Assembly (NCBI RefSeq): GCF_004211955.1
Contig: NZ_RHJI01000019.1
Coordinates: 62,001 to 126,000, forward strand
Direction of reading: 5' to 3'
DNA: 64,000 nt
From: Escherichia sp. E1V33
GTDB lineage: Bacteria > Pseudomonadota > Gammaproteobacteria > Enterobacterales > Enterobacteriaceae
Part shown: positions 1-8,809 of the stretch, in pieces
Numbering within the stretch: position 1 is the first letter of the stretch
Layout: every line of letters begins with the position of its first letter
The notes under the pieces: generated by a model
The model's database searches: none
The model's input: the letters and a program-made list of their open reading frames with translations, nothing else
Told to the model about the DNA's origin: nothing
Made by a program: the position numbers and the translations under genes

Positions 1-172
1 TATGGATCTTTCGCCATTTTTACGTATCAACCCTTGTGGTTATGCCGGGATGGAAATGGCAAAAATATCGCAATGGAAACCTGATGCGACCACCGATAAT
101 ATTGCACCGCGCTTGCTGGCAAATATTTTAGCGCTACTCAAAAATCCTGCCGTAGAATATATCCCTGCTTAA
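1..172 (+). CDS. lipB: LipB octanoyltransferase, C-terminal end (partial)
   Basis: Only the last 56 codons are present; the reading frame enters from the left edge and stops at TAA 170-172. LipB moves the octanoyl group from octanoyl-ACP to lipoyl domains of 2-oxoacid dehydrogenases and GcvH in the cytoplasm, giving the substrate for LipA just downstream. The visible part carries the motif [10 protein letters not shown], whose cysteine is the known acyl-accepting catalytic residue (Cys169 in E. coli). The C-terminal tail after it differs slightly from the K-12 protein as I recall it. Same strand as lipA. Family assignment is secure despite the truncation. Confidence 0.93.
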   Translation, partial: MDLSPFLRINPCGYAGMEMAKISQWKPDATTDNIAPRLLANILALLKNPAVEYIPA

Positions 173-465
173 TTCCCTCTCATAAATGACCCAAACCATA
201 TTGGGTCATTGCACTCAGCGTGCTCCAGTGCTTCGCGGCGAACGAAATGTGTTTTGAAAAACTATCGTTACATAGAGTTCACAGCGCAGAACGATAAAAT
301 GGCACAAACCAACAACAATTTTACATTTTCGCGACCGCTTTGGCTGCTTTCTGGGCCGTTTCAATGATATACTGCCAGTCGTTAATTCAAAAATAGTTGA
401 TAATTACAACAATCCATTGAATTGAAACGCTTTCCTTCGTAATTCGCAACTGGAACACGCACGCT
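173..465. other. lipB-lipA intergenic region; ybeF missing
   Basis: These 293 bases hold the lipB hairpin and presumably the lipA promoter, but no full gene. In K-12 the LysR-type gene ybeF lies between lipB and lipA; nothing resembling it is found here. A 20-codon open stretch on the minus strand (386 down to 321) would read NDWQYIIETAQKAAKAVAKM and then stop. It looks like a protein C-terminus but is cut off by an upstream in-frame stop. I do not recognise it. Confidence 0.7.
185..210 (+). terminator. Hairpin after lipB
   Basis: A perfect inverted repeat (AATGACCCAA, six-base loop, TTGGGTCATT) begins 13 bases after the lipB stop. No T-run follows, so it may be a weak terminator or an mRNA-stabilising stem. 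Seen directly; function inferred. Confidence 0.5.
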
Positions 466-1431
466 ATGAGTAAACCCATTGTGATGGAACGCGGTGTTAA
501 ATACCGCGATGCCGATAAGATGGCCCTTATCCCGGTTAAAAACGTGGCAACAGAGCGCGAAGCCCTGCTGCGCAAGCCGGAATGGATGAAAATCAAGCTT
601 CCCGCGGACTCTACACGTATCCAGGGCATCAAAGCCGCAATGCGCAAAAATGGCCTGCATTCTGTCTGTGAGGAAGCCTCCTGCCCTAACCTGGCAGAGT
701 GCTTCAACCACGGCACAGCAACATTTATGATCCTCGGCGCCATTTGTACCCGCCGTTGTCCGTTCTGTGACGTTGCCCACGGTCGCCCGGTCGCCCCGGA
801 TGCTAACGAGCCGGTAAAACTGGCGCAGACCATTGCTGATATGGCGCTGCGTTATGTGGTTATCACCTCCGTTGACCGCGATGACCTGCGAGATGGCGGA
901 GCCCAGCACTTTGCGGATTGCATTACTGCCATCCGGGAAAAAAGCCCGGAAATCAAAATTGAAACTCTGGTGCCGGATTTCCGTGGTCGTATGGATCGCG
1001 CACTGGATATTCTGACCGCCACACCGCCAGACGTGTTCAACCACAACCTGGAAAACGTACCGCGTATTTACCGTCAGGTACGCCCGGGCGCAGATTACAA
1101 CTGGTCTCTAAAGCTATTAGAACGCTTTAAAGAAGCGCATCCGGAGATCCCGACCAAATCCGGTTTGATGGTGGGACTGGGTGAAACCAATGAAGAGATT
1201 ATTGAAGTCATGCGCGATCTGCGTCGTCATGGTGTAACCATGTTGACGCTGGGGCAATATCTGCAGCCAAGCCGCCATCACCTGCCGGTGCAACGCTACG
1301 TTAGCCCGGATGAGTTTGATGAAATGAAGGCCGAAGCGCTGGCGATGGGCTTTACCCATGCTGCGTGCGGTCCGTTTGTCCGCTCTTCGTATCACGCCGA
1401 CTTGCAGGCGAAAGGGATGGAAGTTAAGTAA
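466..1431 (+). CDS. lipA: Lipoyl synthase LipA
   Basis: Radical-SAM enzyme that inserts two sulfur atoms at C6 and C8 of the protein-bound octanoyl chain made by LipB, completing the lipoyl cofactor. The 321 residues equal the usual E. coli length. Both iron-sulfur cluster motifs are visible: Cys68-Cys73-Cys79 ([12 protein letters not shown], the auxiliary cluster that donates sulfur) and the radical-SAM triad Cys94-Cys98-Cys101 (CTRRCPFC). The C-terminal [10 protein letters not shown] contains the conserved RSSY motif. A strong hairpin terminator follows the stop codon. Cytoplasmic; intact. Confidence 0.98.
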   Translation: MSKPIVMERGVKYRDADKMALIPVKNVATEREALLRKPEWMKIKLPADSTRIQGIKAAMRKNGLHSVCEEASCPNLAECFNHGTATFMILGAICTRRCPFCDVAHGRPVAPDANEPVKLAQTIADMALRYVVITSVDRDDLRDGGAQHFADCITAIREKSPEIKIETLVPDFRGRMDRALDILTATPPDVFNHNLENVPRIYRQVRPGADYNWSLKLLERFKEAHPEIPTKSGLMVGLGETNEEIIEVMRDLRRHGVTMLTLGQYLQPSRHHLPVQRYVSPDEFDEMKAEALAMGFTHAACGPFVRSSYHADLQAKGMEVK

Positions 1432-1461
1432 TCGTGTAATAATTACTTACATCTGTCTGAT

Positions 1462-1492
1462 AAAAAACCCGCTATCTGAAGCGGGTTTTTTT
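1462..1492 (+). terminator. lipA rho-independent terminator
   Basis: Stem AACCCGC / GCGGGTT with a short loop, flanked by an A-run on the left and seven T on the right. The symmetry means it could also serve transcripts arriving from tatE on the other strand. Confidence 0.85.
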
Positions 1493-1530
1493 ATCGAACA
1501 AGATATTGAGAGAGCGTCCTGCTCGCCACG

Positions 1531-1734
1531 TCACTCTTTATGAGAGAGCTTTTCAGCCTGAATATCAACGTCTGCGCCTTTTTTAGCCGCAGCGTCGTCG
1601 TCATTCATCGCTTTCTTGAACCCTTTAATGGCCGCGCCCAGGTCGCCGCCCAGCGTACGTAACTTCTTAGTCCCAAACAGCAGAACGACCAGCGCCGCAA
1701 CTACCAGCAGTTTGGTAATACTAATCTCACCCAT
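1531..1734 (-). CDS. tatE: Twin-arginine translocase subunit TatE
   Basis: A 67-residue TatA/E family protein, paralogue of TatA, which helps form the pore of the twin-arginine (folded-protein) export system in the inner membrane. One N-terminal transmembrane helix (about residues 5-21, [16 protein letters not shown]) is followed by the family hinge and an amphipathic helix ([19 protein letters not shown]), then a charged acidic/basic tail. Monocistronic and convergent with lipA. Not part of the main tatABC operon, as in other E. coli. Confidence 0.96.
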   Translation of the reverse strand: MGEISITKLLVVAALVVLLFGTKKLRTLGGDLGAAIKGFKKAMNDDDAAAKKGADVDIQAEKLSHKE

Positions 1735-1862
1735 AGATACCTTCTTGACATAAAACTGGCAACAGTACGCGCCTTAAAAACCAGAGAATATTAACGGTCA
1801 TTCGACGCGCGCACACAATAGCAATCTGTAACAAGGTGAATCAAGCGCCGAGTAAAAAAACA

Positions 1863-2651
1863 TCATAATAATTGCGGCGGCACAAACCGGCGGTTGTTTA
1901 AAACAGGCAACTGCGCGCGCACCTGACGCACACGTTCAGGCGTCACTTCCGCCATGATTAACGCGGGCATTTCCGCTGCCGCAGCAATAGTAACGCCAAA
2001 AGGATCGATAATTCGACTTTGCCCAATGTTTTTGTTGCCACACTCCCCCGCTGCCACCATATAACAGGTGGTATCCAGAGCACGAGCGGCGAGCAATGTT
2101 GACCAGTGGTGTTCTTTGAGTGGCCCGCGAACCCAGGCCGCTGGCAGGATCAGGATTTCCGCGCCTTGTAATGCCAGGGCCAATGCCAACTCAGGAAAGC
2201 GTAAGTCATAGCAGGTCATCAGCCCCACATTCATGCCCTCAACCTCCAGTAAAGGGGCTATATCATCACCAGCATCCACATGGCGCGATTCCTGAATGGC
2301 AAACGCATCATAGAGATGCAATTTGGCATAATGGGCGACAATTTTCCCCGCCTGTAGCGCCACCAGCATATTCCAGGCGCGCCCAGGCGTTGAGGGTACG
2401 TGAATCGTCAGAATCGTCGTCATCATGTTACGTTTACTTTCCCGCAGTAAACGTTCGAGGAATCCGCCTTCCAGCAACTGTGCCGATTTAACTGACAAAT
2501 TCGGGTCAAGATCGTCACGCGCCAGAAGCGCTTCCGGCAGGACAAACAGCGATACGTCGTTTTCCGCCGCCTGTGCCATCAACGAGGCACAAATCTCAGC
2601 GTTCTTTTCCCATATTGATGTAACAGCAAATTGTCCTGCGGCAACAAGCAT
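1863..2651 (-). CDS. ybeM: Nitrilase-family amidase YbeM (deaminated glutathione amidase type), intact
   Basis: A 262-residue carbon-nitrogen hydrolase. The catalytic Glu-Lys-Cys triad of the nitrilase superfamily is visible: Glu40 in LFVLPEA, the lysine of [10 protein letters not shown] and the cysteine of [11 protein letters not shown]. The family, related to eukaryotic Nit1, hydrolyses deaminated glutathione, a metabolite-repair reaction in the cytoplasm. From memory, the MG1655 copy is annotated as disrupted or truncated, whereas this one is a single full-length frame. Divergent from crcB with a short shared promoter region. Assignment to the family is firm; the exact substrate rests on published family work. 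Confidence 0.9.
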   Translation of the reverse strand: MLVAAGQFAVTSIWEKNAEICASLMAQAAENDVSLFVLPEALLARDDLDPNLSVKSAQLLEGGFLERLLRESKRNMMTTILTIHVPSTPGRAWNMLVALQAGKIVAHYAKLHLYDAFAIQESRHVDAGDDIAPLLEVEGMNVGLMTCYDLRFPELALALALQGAEILILPAAWVRGPLKEHHWSTLLAARALDTTCYMVAAGECGNKNIGQSRIIDPFGVTIAAAAEMPALIMAEVTPERVRQVRAQLPVLNNRRFVPPQLL

Positions 2652-2743
2652 TGCCCCCTCCTGTCAGAGTTGTAAAATTCGCCAACGACGATTATTCGGC
2701 GTTAAACTTATCACTCATACAAATCAAATAGCAGGATTTAGCT

Positions 2744-3127
2744 GTGTTACAACTCCTTTTAGCAGTTTTTATTGGTGGTGGTACGGGAAGCGTGGCGAGA
2801 TGGATGCTAAGTATGCGGTTTAACCCGCTGCATCAGGCCATTCCACTCGGGACACTGGCAGCAAACCTGATTGGGGCATTTATCATAGGAATGGGGTTTG
2901 CCTGGTTTAGCCGTATGACTAATATCGATCCGGTGTGGAAAGTATTAATCACCACTGGTTTTTGTGGCGGGCTAACGACCTTCTCAACATTTTCGGCAGA
3001 AGTGGTTTTCTTATTGCAGGAAGGGCGTTTTGGCTGGGCGCTACTGAACGTCTTCGTTAACCTGTTAGGTTCCTTTGCTATGACCGCACTAGCTTTTTGG
3101 CTATTTTCAGCATCAACCGCACACTGA
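2744..3127 (+). CDS. crcB: Fluoride channel CrcB/FluC
   Basis: A 127-residue inner-membrane protein of the Fluc family, which works as a dual-topology homodimer to export fluoride. Four hydrophobic segments are visible. The conserved TTFSTFSAE region (about residues 78-86) and the N-terminal [10 protein letters not shown] motif are present. The start is GTG at 2744, which gives the usual length [10 protein letters not shown] found no sequence in the upstream 92 bases that I could call a fluoride riboswitch. A terminator shared with convergent cspE follows. Confidence 0.96.
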   Translation: MLQLLLAVFIGGGTGSVARWMLSMRFNPLHQAIPLGTLAANLIGAFIIGMGFAWFSRMTNIDPVWKVLITTGFCGGLTTFSTFSAEVVFLLQEGRFGWALLNVFVNLLGSFAMTALAFWLFSASTAH

Positions 3128-3132
3128 AGACC

Positions 3133-3161
3133 AAAAAAAACCCGCTGAATAAGCGGGTTTT
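3133..3161. terminator. Bidirectional terminator between crcB and cspE
   Basis: Stem AACCCGCT / AGCGGGTT with loop GAATA, an A-run on the left and T on the right. It can end transcripts from both convergent genes. Confidence 0.8.
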
Positions 3162-3180
3162 GAATTCTTGCTGACGTATC

Positions 3181-3390
3181 TTACAGAGCGATTACGTTTG
3201 CAGCAGAAGGGCCTTTGGCACCGTTAGTGATTTCGAACTCTACGCGCTGACCTTCAGCAAGAGTTTTAAAACCATTAGTCTGGATTGCAGAGAAGTGTAC
3301 GAACACATCTTTGCTGCCGTCTTCCGGAGTAATGAAACCGAATCCTTTGGACTCATTAAACCACTTAACGTTACCTTTAATCTTAGACAT
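3181..3390 (-). CDS. cspE: Cold-shock-family RNA chaperone CspE
   Basis: A 69-residue single cold-shock domain protein. RNP1 (KGFGFI) and RNP2 (VFVHF) nucleic-acid-binding motifs are present, along with the N-terminal [11 protein letters not shown]. CspE is expressed constitutively; it melts RNA secondary structure and acts as a transcription antiterminator. An in-frame extension upstream to 3474 exists but lacks family homology, so the start MSKIKGNV at 3390 is preferred; a ribosome site (AAAGGTAATTTTG) precedes it. Convergent with crcB. Confidence 0.97.
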
Positions 3391-3564
3391 CAAAATTACC
3401 TTTACATGAAAAATAGACACAAATGCTGTGTCGGTTACCAGTACACCAATTGTGGTACGCTTTGTCCAGTGCAACTTTACTAAAAAGTGATAAAAGTCGC
3501 GTTATTTTTGATGTTAATTCCATTACGCACTGATTTTTAAGGATTTTATTAAATTGTGACTTGT

Positions 3565-4125
3565 CTAAAACTGAAACCGCATCCAGGCAAAGTAAACATT
3601 GCCATTGTTGTAGGTGCCAGGGATGTAAGTCATCTGAAAAGTCGCAGGGCCATAGCCCACAGAAGCCAATGGCAGTAACAGCGGAACAGGTATGTAGTTC
3701 CAGTTATCACGCGCGGTCAATCCAGCGGTGAACCCCAGACCAACATGAAAGTTTTCATCGGCCAGCGGTCGCCAGGTACTTTCCCAACCATATCCGGCAA
3801 TGGGCTCCCATTTATTCCATGAATCCTTAAACGCCATCACGTACAAACCGTGCCAGTTGCCTTTCTCATCCCAACGTGACTGACCAAAACCACCACCCCA
3901 CGGTCTTTCGTTATAGCGATCGGTTTTTTCTTTGTCATAAGCGAAACGCGCATGCCAGGTAATGGCGGGAATATACAGATCATAATGTTCTGGTCGCTGC
4001 CAGGTTTCTGCAACATTCTCTCTAAATGTCGCAACCCATTGCTCTGCACTAGCAGAAACTTCTTCAACGCTGATTAACTGAATAAAAGCAAAGGAAAATA
4101 CGGTAATACATTTACTAGCGCCCAT
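3565..4125 (-). CDS. pagP: Lipid A palmitoyltransferase PagP, diverged N-terminus
   Basis: An outer-membrane eight-stranded beta-barrel enzyme that transfers palmitate from phospholipid to lipid A, giving resistance to cationic peptides. It has 186 residues, the usual length, with a signal peptide of about 25 residues. The active-site residues are present: His58 (His33 of the mature form, ITWHARF) and Asp101-Ser102 (KDSW). The C-terminus ends in a barrel-type FQF. Compared from memory with K-12, the signal peptide and first 20 mature residues differ at many sites (for example [17 protein letters not shown]), while the barrel is nearly the same. The control region upstream contains a PhoP-box-like repeat. 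Confidence 0.95.
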   Translation of the reverse strand: MGASKCITVFSFAFIQLISVEEVSASAEQWVATFRENVAETWQRPEHYDLYIPAITWHARFAYDKEKTDRYNERPWGGGFGQSRWDEKGNWHGLYVMAFKDSWNKWEPIAGYGWESTWRPLADENFHVGLGFTAGLTARDNWNYIPVPLLLPLASVGYGPATFQMTYIPGTYNNGNVYFAWMRFQF

Positions 4126-4160
4126 TAGCGACCACAGAAAATTATCAAAAATATATTGCC

Positions 4161-4195
4161 AGCATAGCCAAAGAAAAATAAATACAACCTTAACA
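4161..4195 (-). promoter_or_regulatory. Candidate PhoP-type promoter of pagP
   Basis: On the minus strand, TGTTAA-5 bp-TATTTA (4195-4179) resembles the PhoP direct repeat TGTTTA-5-TGTTTA with three mismatches. Twelve bases further down is TATGCT (4166-4161), a plausible -10. This spacing is typical of PhoP-activated promoters without a -35 element, and pagP is a known PhoP target. The leader to the ATG at 4125 would be about 30 bases. Inference from spacing and motif only. Confidence 0.45.
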
Positions 4196-4598
4196 AGACC
4201 AAAATAAAGAATATTCCGAGTTCCTGAAAAATTTATTTCATGAAAATTACTAATAAAACCATCGGATTATTCCGGAGAATTAAGTGGTATTTTTCTGCTA
4301 AAGAATAGCTCATTCAAATAAAATGCATATCCATGCAAAGCCCCAAAAAAAACTTATCATCCATTTATTTTTCAATCAGATACAACGACACCATCAATAA
4401 AATAATTGTTAGCATTGCCATATGATACGCATACAAGATTATTTTTTTGGCGGACAAAATACCACAAAATAATTAACAAACTTGCATCAATTATTCATCA
4501 ATTCATAAACATCATTATATTGTAATTACTCCCCCTAAAATAAATTTTGTTATCCAGGTATAAAAACAGCAACATCAATGCCTTAATGACAGGCTTTC

Positions 4599-4612
4599 TT
4601 GATTTCAATCAG
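4599..4612. promoter_or_regulatory. FNR-box-like site upstream of dcuC
   Basis: TTGATTTCAATCAG matches the FNR consensus TTGAT-4-ATCAA at every defined base except the last. It lies about 90 bases upstream of the dcuC start. dcuC is known to be induced anaerobically through FNR, so this is probably the activating site. Confidence 0.65.
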
Positions 4613-4699
4613 CATCTGATGTCAATTTATTCGGCATATTTTTTTCTTATTTTAGGACTTTTTTATTATTTATTGTAGATTCTGGAGACTGGAAAGAAT

Positions 4700-6085
4700 A
4701 TGCAGACATTTATTGAACTCCTTATTGGGGTTGTCGTTATTGTGGGTGTAGCTCGCTACATCATTAAAGGGTATTCCGCCACCGGGGTGCTATTTGTTGG
4801 CGGTCTGCTACTGCTGATCATCAGCGCGATAATGGGACACAAAGTTTTACCCTCCAGCCAGACTTCTACTGGTTACAGCGCCACAGATATCGTTGAATAC
4901 ATTAAAACATTACTGATGAGCCGTGGCGGCGATCTCGGTATGATGATTATGATGCTGTGTGGCTTTGCCGCTTACATGACCCACATCGGCGCGAACGATA
5001 TGGTTGTCAAGCTGGCATCAAAACCGCTGCAGTACATTAACTCCCCTTACCTGCTGATGATTGCCGCCTACTTCGTTGCCTGTCTGATGTCGCTGGCAGT
5101 CTCTTCCGCAACCGGTCTTGGCGTTTTACTGATGGCAACGTTGTTCCCGGTGATGGTGAACGTTGGTATCAGTCGCGGCGCGGCAGCTGCCATTTGCGCC
5201 TCACCTGCAGCAATTATTCTCGCACCAACATCTGGAGATGTGGTGCTGGCGGCGCAGGCTTCTGAAATGCCGCTGATTGACTTCGCCTTCAAAACAACAC
5301 TACCTATCTCAATTGCCGCCATTATCTGCATGGCGATTGCCCACTTTTTCTGGCAGCGTTATCTGGATAAGAAAGAGCACATCTCTCATGAAATGTTAGA
5401 TGTCAGCGAAATCACAACCACCGCGCCCGCGTTTTACGCCATTCTGCCGTTTACACCGATCATTGGCGTGCTATTTTTTGACGGCAAATGGGGTCCGCAA
5501 TTGCACATCATCACCATTCTGGTGATCTGTATGCTGATTGCCTCTGTTCTGGAATTTCTTCGCGGCTTTAATACGCAAAAAGTCTTTTCGGGCCTCGAGG
5601 TGGCTTATCGCGGCATGGCTGATGCCTTCGCTAACGTAGTCATGTTATTAGTTGCCGCTGGAGTTTTCGCTCAGGGACTTAGCACTATCGGCTTTATCCA
5701 GAGCCTGATCTCAATCGCCACCTCGTTCGGTTCGGCGAGCATTATCCTGATGCTGGTATTGGTTATCCTGACAATGCTGGCAGCAGTCACCACGGGTTCC
5801 GGCAATGCGCCTTTCTATGCCTTTGTTGAGATGATCCCGAAACTGGCGCACTCTTCCGGCATTAACCCGGCATACCTGACAATCCCGATGCTACAGGCGT
5901 CAAACCTGGGGCGCACGCTTTCGCCAGTCTCTGGTGTGGTAGTTGCCGTTGCCGGGATGGCTAAAATATCACCATTTGAAGTGGTTAAACGCACCTCGGT
6001 ACCGGTGCTCGTTGGGCTGGTGATTGTCATTGTGGCAACAGAGTTGATGGTACCCGGTACTACCGCCGCGGTTACTGGTAAGTAA
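4700..6085 (+). CDS. dcuC: Anaerobic C4-dicarboxylate transporter DcuC
   Basis: A 461-residue inner-membrane carrier with at least ten hydrophobic segments. DcuC mainly exports succinate during fermentation and can exchange fumarate and succinate. The sequence contains long glycine/alanine-rich helices (for example ASPAAIILAPTSGDVVLAAQ at about 165-185) and the family's C-terminal TGSGNAPFYAFVEM segment. RBS GGAGACTGGAAAG precedes the ATG. It faces convergent dpiA, with a hairpin between them. Links functionally to the citrate fermentation genes that follow, since citrate/succinate exchange yields succinate. Confidence 0.96.
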   Translation: MQTFIELLIGVVVIVGVARYIIKGYSATGVLFVGGLLLLIISAIMGHKVLPSSQTSTGYSATDIVEYIKTLLMSRGGDLGMMIMMLCGFAAYMTHIGANDMVVKLASKPLQYINSPYLLMIAAYFVACLMSLAVSSATGLGVLLMATLFPVMVNVGISRGAAAAICASPAAIILAPTSGDVVLAAQASEMPLIDFAFKTTLPISIAAIICMAIAHFFWQRYLDKKEHISHEMLDVSEITTTAPAFYAILPFTPIIGVLFFDGKWGPQLHIITILVICMLIASVLEFLRGFNTQKVFSGLEVAYRGMADAFANVVMLLVAAGVFAQGLSTIGFIQSLISIATSFGSASIILMLVLVILTMLAAVTTGSGNAPFYAFVEMIPKLAHSSGINPAYLTIPMLQASNLGRTLSPVSGVVVAVAGMAKISPFEVVKRTSVPVLVGLVIVIVATELMVPGTTAAVTGK

Positions 6086-6093
6086 TTTCCCCG

Positions 6094-6116
6094 GCCGGAG
6101 GAGCGCGTCCTCCGGC
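6094..6116. terminator. Hairpin between dcuC and dpiA
   Basis: GCCGGAGGA-loop-TCCTCCGGC inverted repeat in the 38-base gap between convergent genes. There is no T-run, so termination strength is uncertain. Confidence 0.5.
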
Positions 6117-6123
6117 ACTCTCT

Positions 6124-6804
6124 TCATCCACTGTGGTAAATGCGCTGCGGCCGGCCAACTTTGCCGTGAACAATCTCGGCGATGATCAGATGACGGCTGG
6201 CGCAATATTCAAGATAACGTCTCGCGGTGGTGCGGCTTATGGTCAAAGCCTGCGCCACTGTCTCAGCCGTATGTTGCACACCAGGCTCTTTGAATAGTTT
6301 TCTCACTGCGTTTAGCGTCAACGCGTCAATGCCAGTTGGCAGTTCATCCTTTGGTTCACCACGAGCGTAAGCGTTGAACATCTCATCAATTTGCTTCTGA
6401 CTGGCGCTATCAATACTTTCCAGCATGTGTTTACGCTGGCGATAACGAGTTAATGTCTGCCCCAGACGCTCATAAGCGATTGGTTTGATCAAATAATCAA
6501 ACACACCGCAGCGCACAGCCTCAGATACCGTTTCCATATCGCTGGCGGCAGTGGTAAACACCACGTCGCCGGGGTAATGCGTCTGCACCAACTCATGCAA
6601 CAAATTAATGCCCCTACCATCAGGGAGATAGTTATCCAGCAAGATAAGCCCCGGCTTAAAACGCTCGATCATCATTCGGGCCTGCGCCAGGTTTCCCGCC
6701 AGCAATATCTGACTGAAACCGGGAATATGACGAATATATTCCGCATGCATTTCTGCCAACGGTGTTTCGTCCTCAACGATCAATAGGGTTAATGGAGCTG
6801 TCAT
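6124..6804 (-). CDS. dpiA: Response regulator DpiA (CitB)
   Basis: A 226-residue CitB/DcuR-type response regulator. The N-terminal receiver domain (about 5-120) has the acidic pocket (VEDE), the phospho-acceptor Asp in LILLDNYLPD and the conserved lysine in YLIKPI. The C-terminal helix-turn-helix region (about 165-215, VAQALTISRTTARRYLEYC) binds AT-rich DNA. With DpiB it activates the citrate fermentation genes; it is also reported to bind replication origins. Its start lies inside the end of dpiB (32-base overlap), indicating translational coupling. Confidence 0.95.
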   Translation of the reverse strand: MTAPLTLLIVEDETPLAEMHAEYIRHIPGFSQILLAGNLAQARMMIERFKPGLILLDNYLPDGRGINLLHELVQTHYPGDVVFTTAASDMETVSEAVRCGVFDYLIKPIAYERLGQTLTRYRQRKHMLESIDSASQKQIDEMFNAYARGEPKDELPTGIDALTLNAVRKLFKEPGVQHTAETVAQALTISRTTARRYLEYCASRHLIIAEIVHGKVGRPQRIYHSG

Positions 6805-8431
6805 CAGGTTTCACTTTCGGAATATAGATTGAAAATAAAGTACCGCAGGGATCATTCTCTTCGAGAGTGATAACTCCACCGCAGCGCGTTACATAGCTGG
6901 CAATAAGATACAACCCAATGCCATGCTCACCGGGTTCATCAGCACGCGTACTGACGCCCTGCTCAAATATTTTGTCGCGAAGAGACTCTGGAATGCCGCA
7001 GCCCTGATCGGTCACTTCGATTATTACGTCGTCGCCTTCATCGCTCAGGTATAACTCGACTATCTTATTCCCTTCATCACTATGCAAACTGGCTTCGAAG
7101 GCATTATCGAGTAAGTTGCCCACAATCGCCGCAAATTCAGTGCTGTCGAGCCCTTGCGGCAGTTGTGAAAGTTGGCTGCCGGGAACAATCGTCATTTTTA
7201 GCCCAAGTTCCCGGGCACGCTGTACTTTACCAAAAAGAAGCCCCGCCACCTGGCGATCGGCAAATGCTTCACGCAGACTATCAATAAGTTGCTGCTGAGC
7301 CTGTGACTCACCCTGAACCATCGCCAGCACACGATCATACTCTTTCATCTGCAACAGACCATTGAGCGTAGACATCCAATTGAGATGTTCATGACGTAGT
7401 GTGCGCAGGCTTTCGACATATTGTTTAATTTGCGTCAGTTGCGCATTAAGGGTAGATATTTCGTCTTTACTACGAAAACTAATAATTGCACCTAGCAAAT
7501 CATCACCAGAACGAATAGCTTCACGGTTAGCAATCACGCTCAAACCATTAAAATTTGCCACTACATCCTGACGTTTTTCATCAATTTGTTCGGTAAAGAA
7601 ATCAGCCGGTCTGACAACCTCTGCAATAGGTCTGCCCAGCCACTGCCGTCCGGGGGAACTCAGCCCTAACATTTTTCTTGCGTTGCGGTTGATGGCAGTA
7701 ATATGCCCATACGGGTCCACCGCAATCAGCCCTTCATAAACGGAACTAAAAAGCGCCTCTTGCTGGCGAACCACGCGCGCAATCTGCTTTGGTTCCATTC
7801 CCATCATCTGGCGGCGAATATGCGCAGCTAAGAACCACGACAGCAGCATCAGAATGCCTAACAGCACGACAAAAACGCCCACCATCGGTAATAAAAACTC
7901 AGCTCGCCAGCTATCGATTTTACTCACCAGGTACCCCACCGACACCACGCCGATGACTATGCCATCGTCATCAAAGATCGGCGTTTTGGCGCGCATTGCC
8001 ATACCTATCGACCCTTTGCCGGTGATGAAGTAACTCTCTCCTCTTTCCAGCGCTCCCGGTTTAGTAAACTGCATGGGGTAGCCAATTTTTTCCGGATTCG
8101 GATGGTAAAGGCGGATCGAATCCCGGTCACCAATTACCACATAATCGAAGTCGGTATCTCTTTGCAATTTGTTGGCGATAGTAGCCAGTCGTTTGTAGTC
8201 ACGCGTTTTCACTGCGGTGATGATACTGTCATTGGAGGCAATAATTTTCGCCTGATTCATTGCCATGTCACGAACATGAAGCGTTAAATAGTCCTCAAAA
8301 CTGGCCGTAAAATATTGCGCCAGCGCAGCGATGACAAATATCGAGAACACCAAAATCAGCAAAAAAATACGCAGCGGGAACGCCAGTCGTTGGAAAAAAG
8401 CAAACTGTTTATTCTCATTAAGCTGCAACAT
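6773..8431 (-). CDS. dpiB: Citrate sensor histidine kinase DpiB (CitA)
   Basis: A 552-residue inner-membrane sensor kinase of the CitA/DcuS group. An N-terminal transmembrane helix (about 21-42) leads to a periplasmic PAS-like citrate-binding domain (about 43-180), a second helix (about 182-203), a cytoplasmic PAS domain and a kinase core. The phospho-accepting histidine lies in SLRTLRHEHLNWMSTL; ATP-binding boxes NLLDNAFEAS and GIGLYLIASY follow. A clear ribosome site (AAGGAAAACA) precedes the ATG. It is divergent from citC across a 378-base regulatory region and co-transcribed with dpiA. Confidence 0.95.
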   Translation of the reverse strand: MLQLNENKQFAFFQRLAFPLRIFLLILVFSIFVIAALAQYFTASFEDYLTLHVRDMAMNQAKIIASNDSIITAVKTRDYKRLATIANKLQRDTDFDYVVIGDRDSIRLYHPNPEKIGYPMQFTKPGALERGESYFITGKGSIGMAMRAKTPIFDDDGIVIGVVSVGYLVSKIDSWRAEFLLPMVGVFVVLLGILMLLSWFLAAHIRRQMMGMEPKQIARVVRQQEALFSSVYEGLIAVDPYGHITAINRNARKMLGLSSPGRQWLGRPIAEVVRPADFFTEQIDEKRQDVVANFNGLSVIANREAIRSGDDLLGAIISFRSKDEISTLNAQLTQIKQYVESLRTLRHEHLNWMSTLNGLLQMKEYDRVLAMVQGESQAQQQLIDSLREAFADRQVAGLLFGKVQRARELGLKMTIVPGSQLSQLPQGLDSTEFAAIVGNLLDNAFEASLHSDEGNKIVELYLSDEGDDVIIEVTDQGCGIPESLRDKIFEQGVSTRADEPGEHGIGLYLIASYVTRCGGVITLEENDPCGTLFSIYIPKVKPDDSSINPIDR

Positions 8432-8809
8432 TGTTTTCCTTGCGGGGTAAGCCCTGTTTTTTGGCGGATGTAATTAAAATGTTGAATCTCGATTTATAAA
8501 TATCAAATATGATCGTGACAAATTTCATTCATTAAATCAATTAAATCAATTAAACCTACGGGTCAATTCGTAATTACATTAATTAAAAAACTTAAAACCA
8601 TTAAATAAATAAAAAACCACTAACGCTATGTGAAATAAATCAAAATTTCACGATGCAATACTCCTTAGGATGTATGGCGAAAGGAGAAACAGAAATACCT
8701 CACTCACAACCCTTTCTCTCAACTGAAAATAAAAAGTTATCAACTTGCTACACCAAACAACATTTGTTGCAAACCGATAACAACATGCACCTTCAGGATA
8801 CTATTTATT
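8432..8809. other. dpiB-citC divergent regulatory region
   Basis: These 378 bases are very AT-rich (runs such as TTAAATCAATTAAATC at 8532-8553), as expected for DpiA binding sites. No gene is supported. A CRP-like half-palindrome is at 8629-8644. Confidence 0.65.
8629..8644. promoter_or_regulatory. Possible CRP site in the citC control region
   Basis: TGTGAAATAAATCAAA has a perfect left half (TGTGA) and a weak right half (TCAAA against TCACA). Catabolite control of citrate genes would make sense. Weak evidence. Confidence 0.35.

Larger units (their letters stand above)
4126..4699. other. AT-rich pagP-dcuC intergenic region
   Basis: These 574 bases are strongly AT-rich and hold no gene I can support. 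They contain the pagP promoter candidate at the left and an FNR-type site at 4599-4612 near dcuC. Several A/T tracts make it a likely H-NS target, which is inference. Confidence 0.6.

Noticed and set aside
2652-2743. Possible fluoride riboswitch before crcB
   Set aside because: I could not find the conserved riboswitch core, and the space to the ybeM start is only 92 bases.
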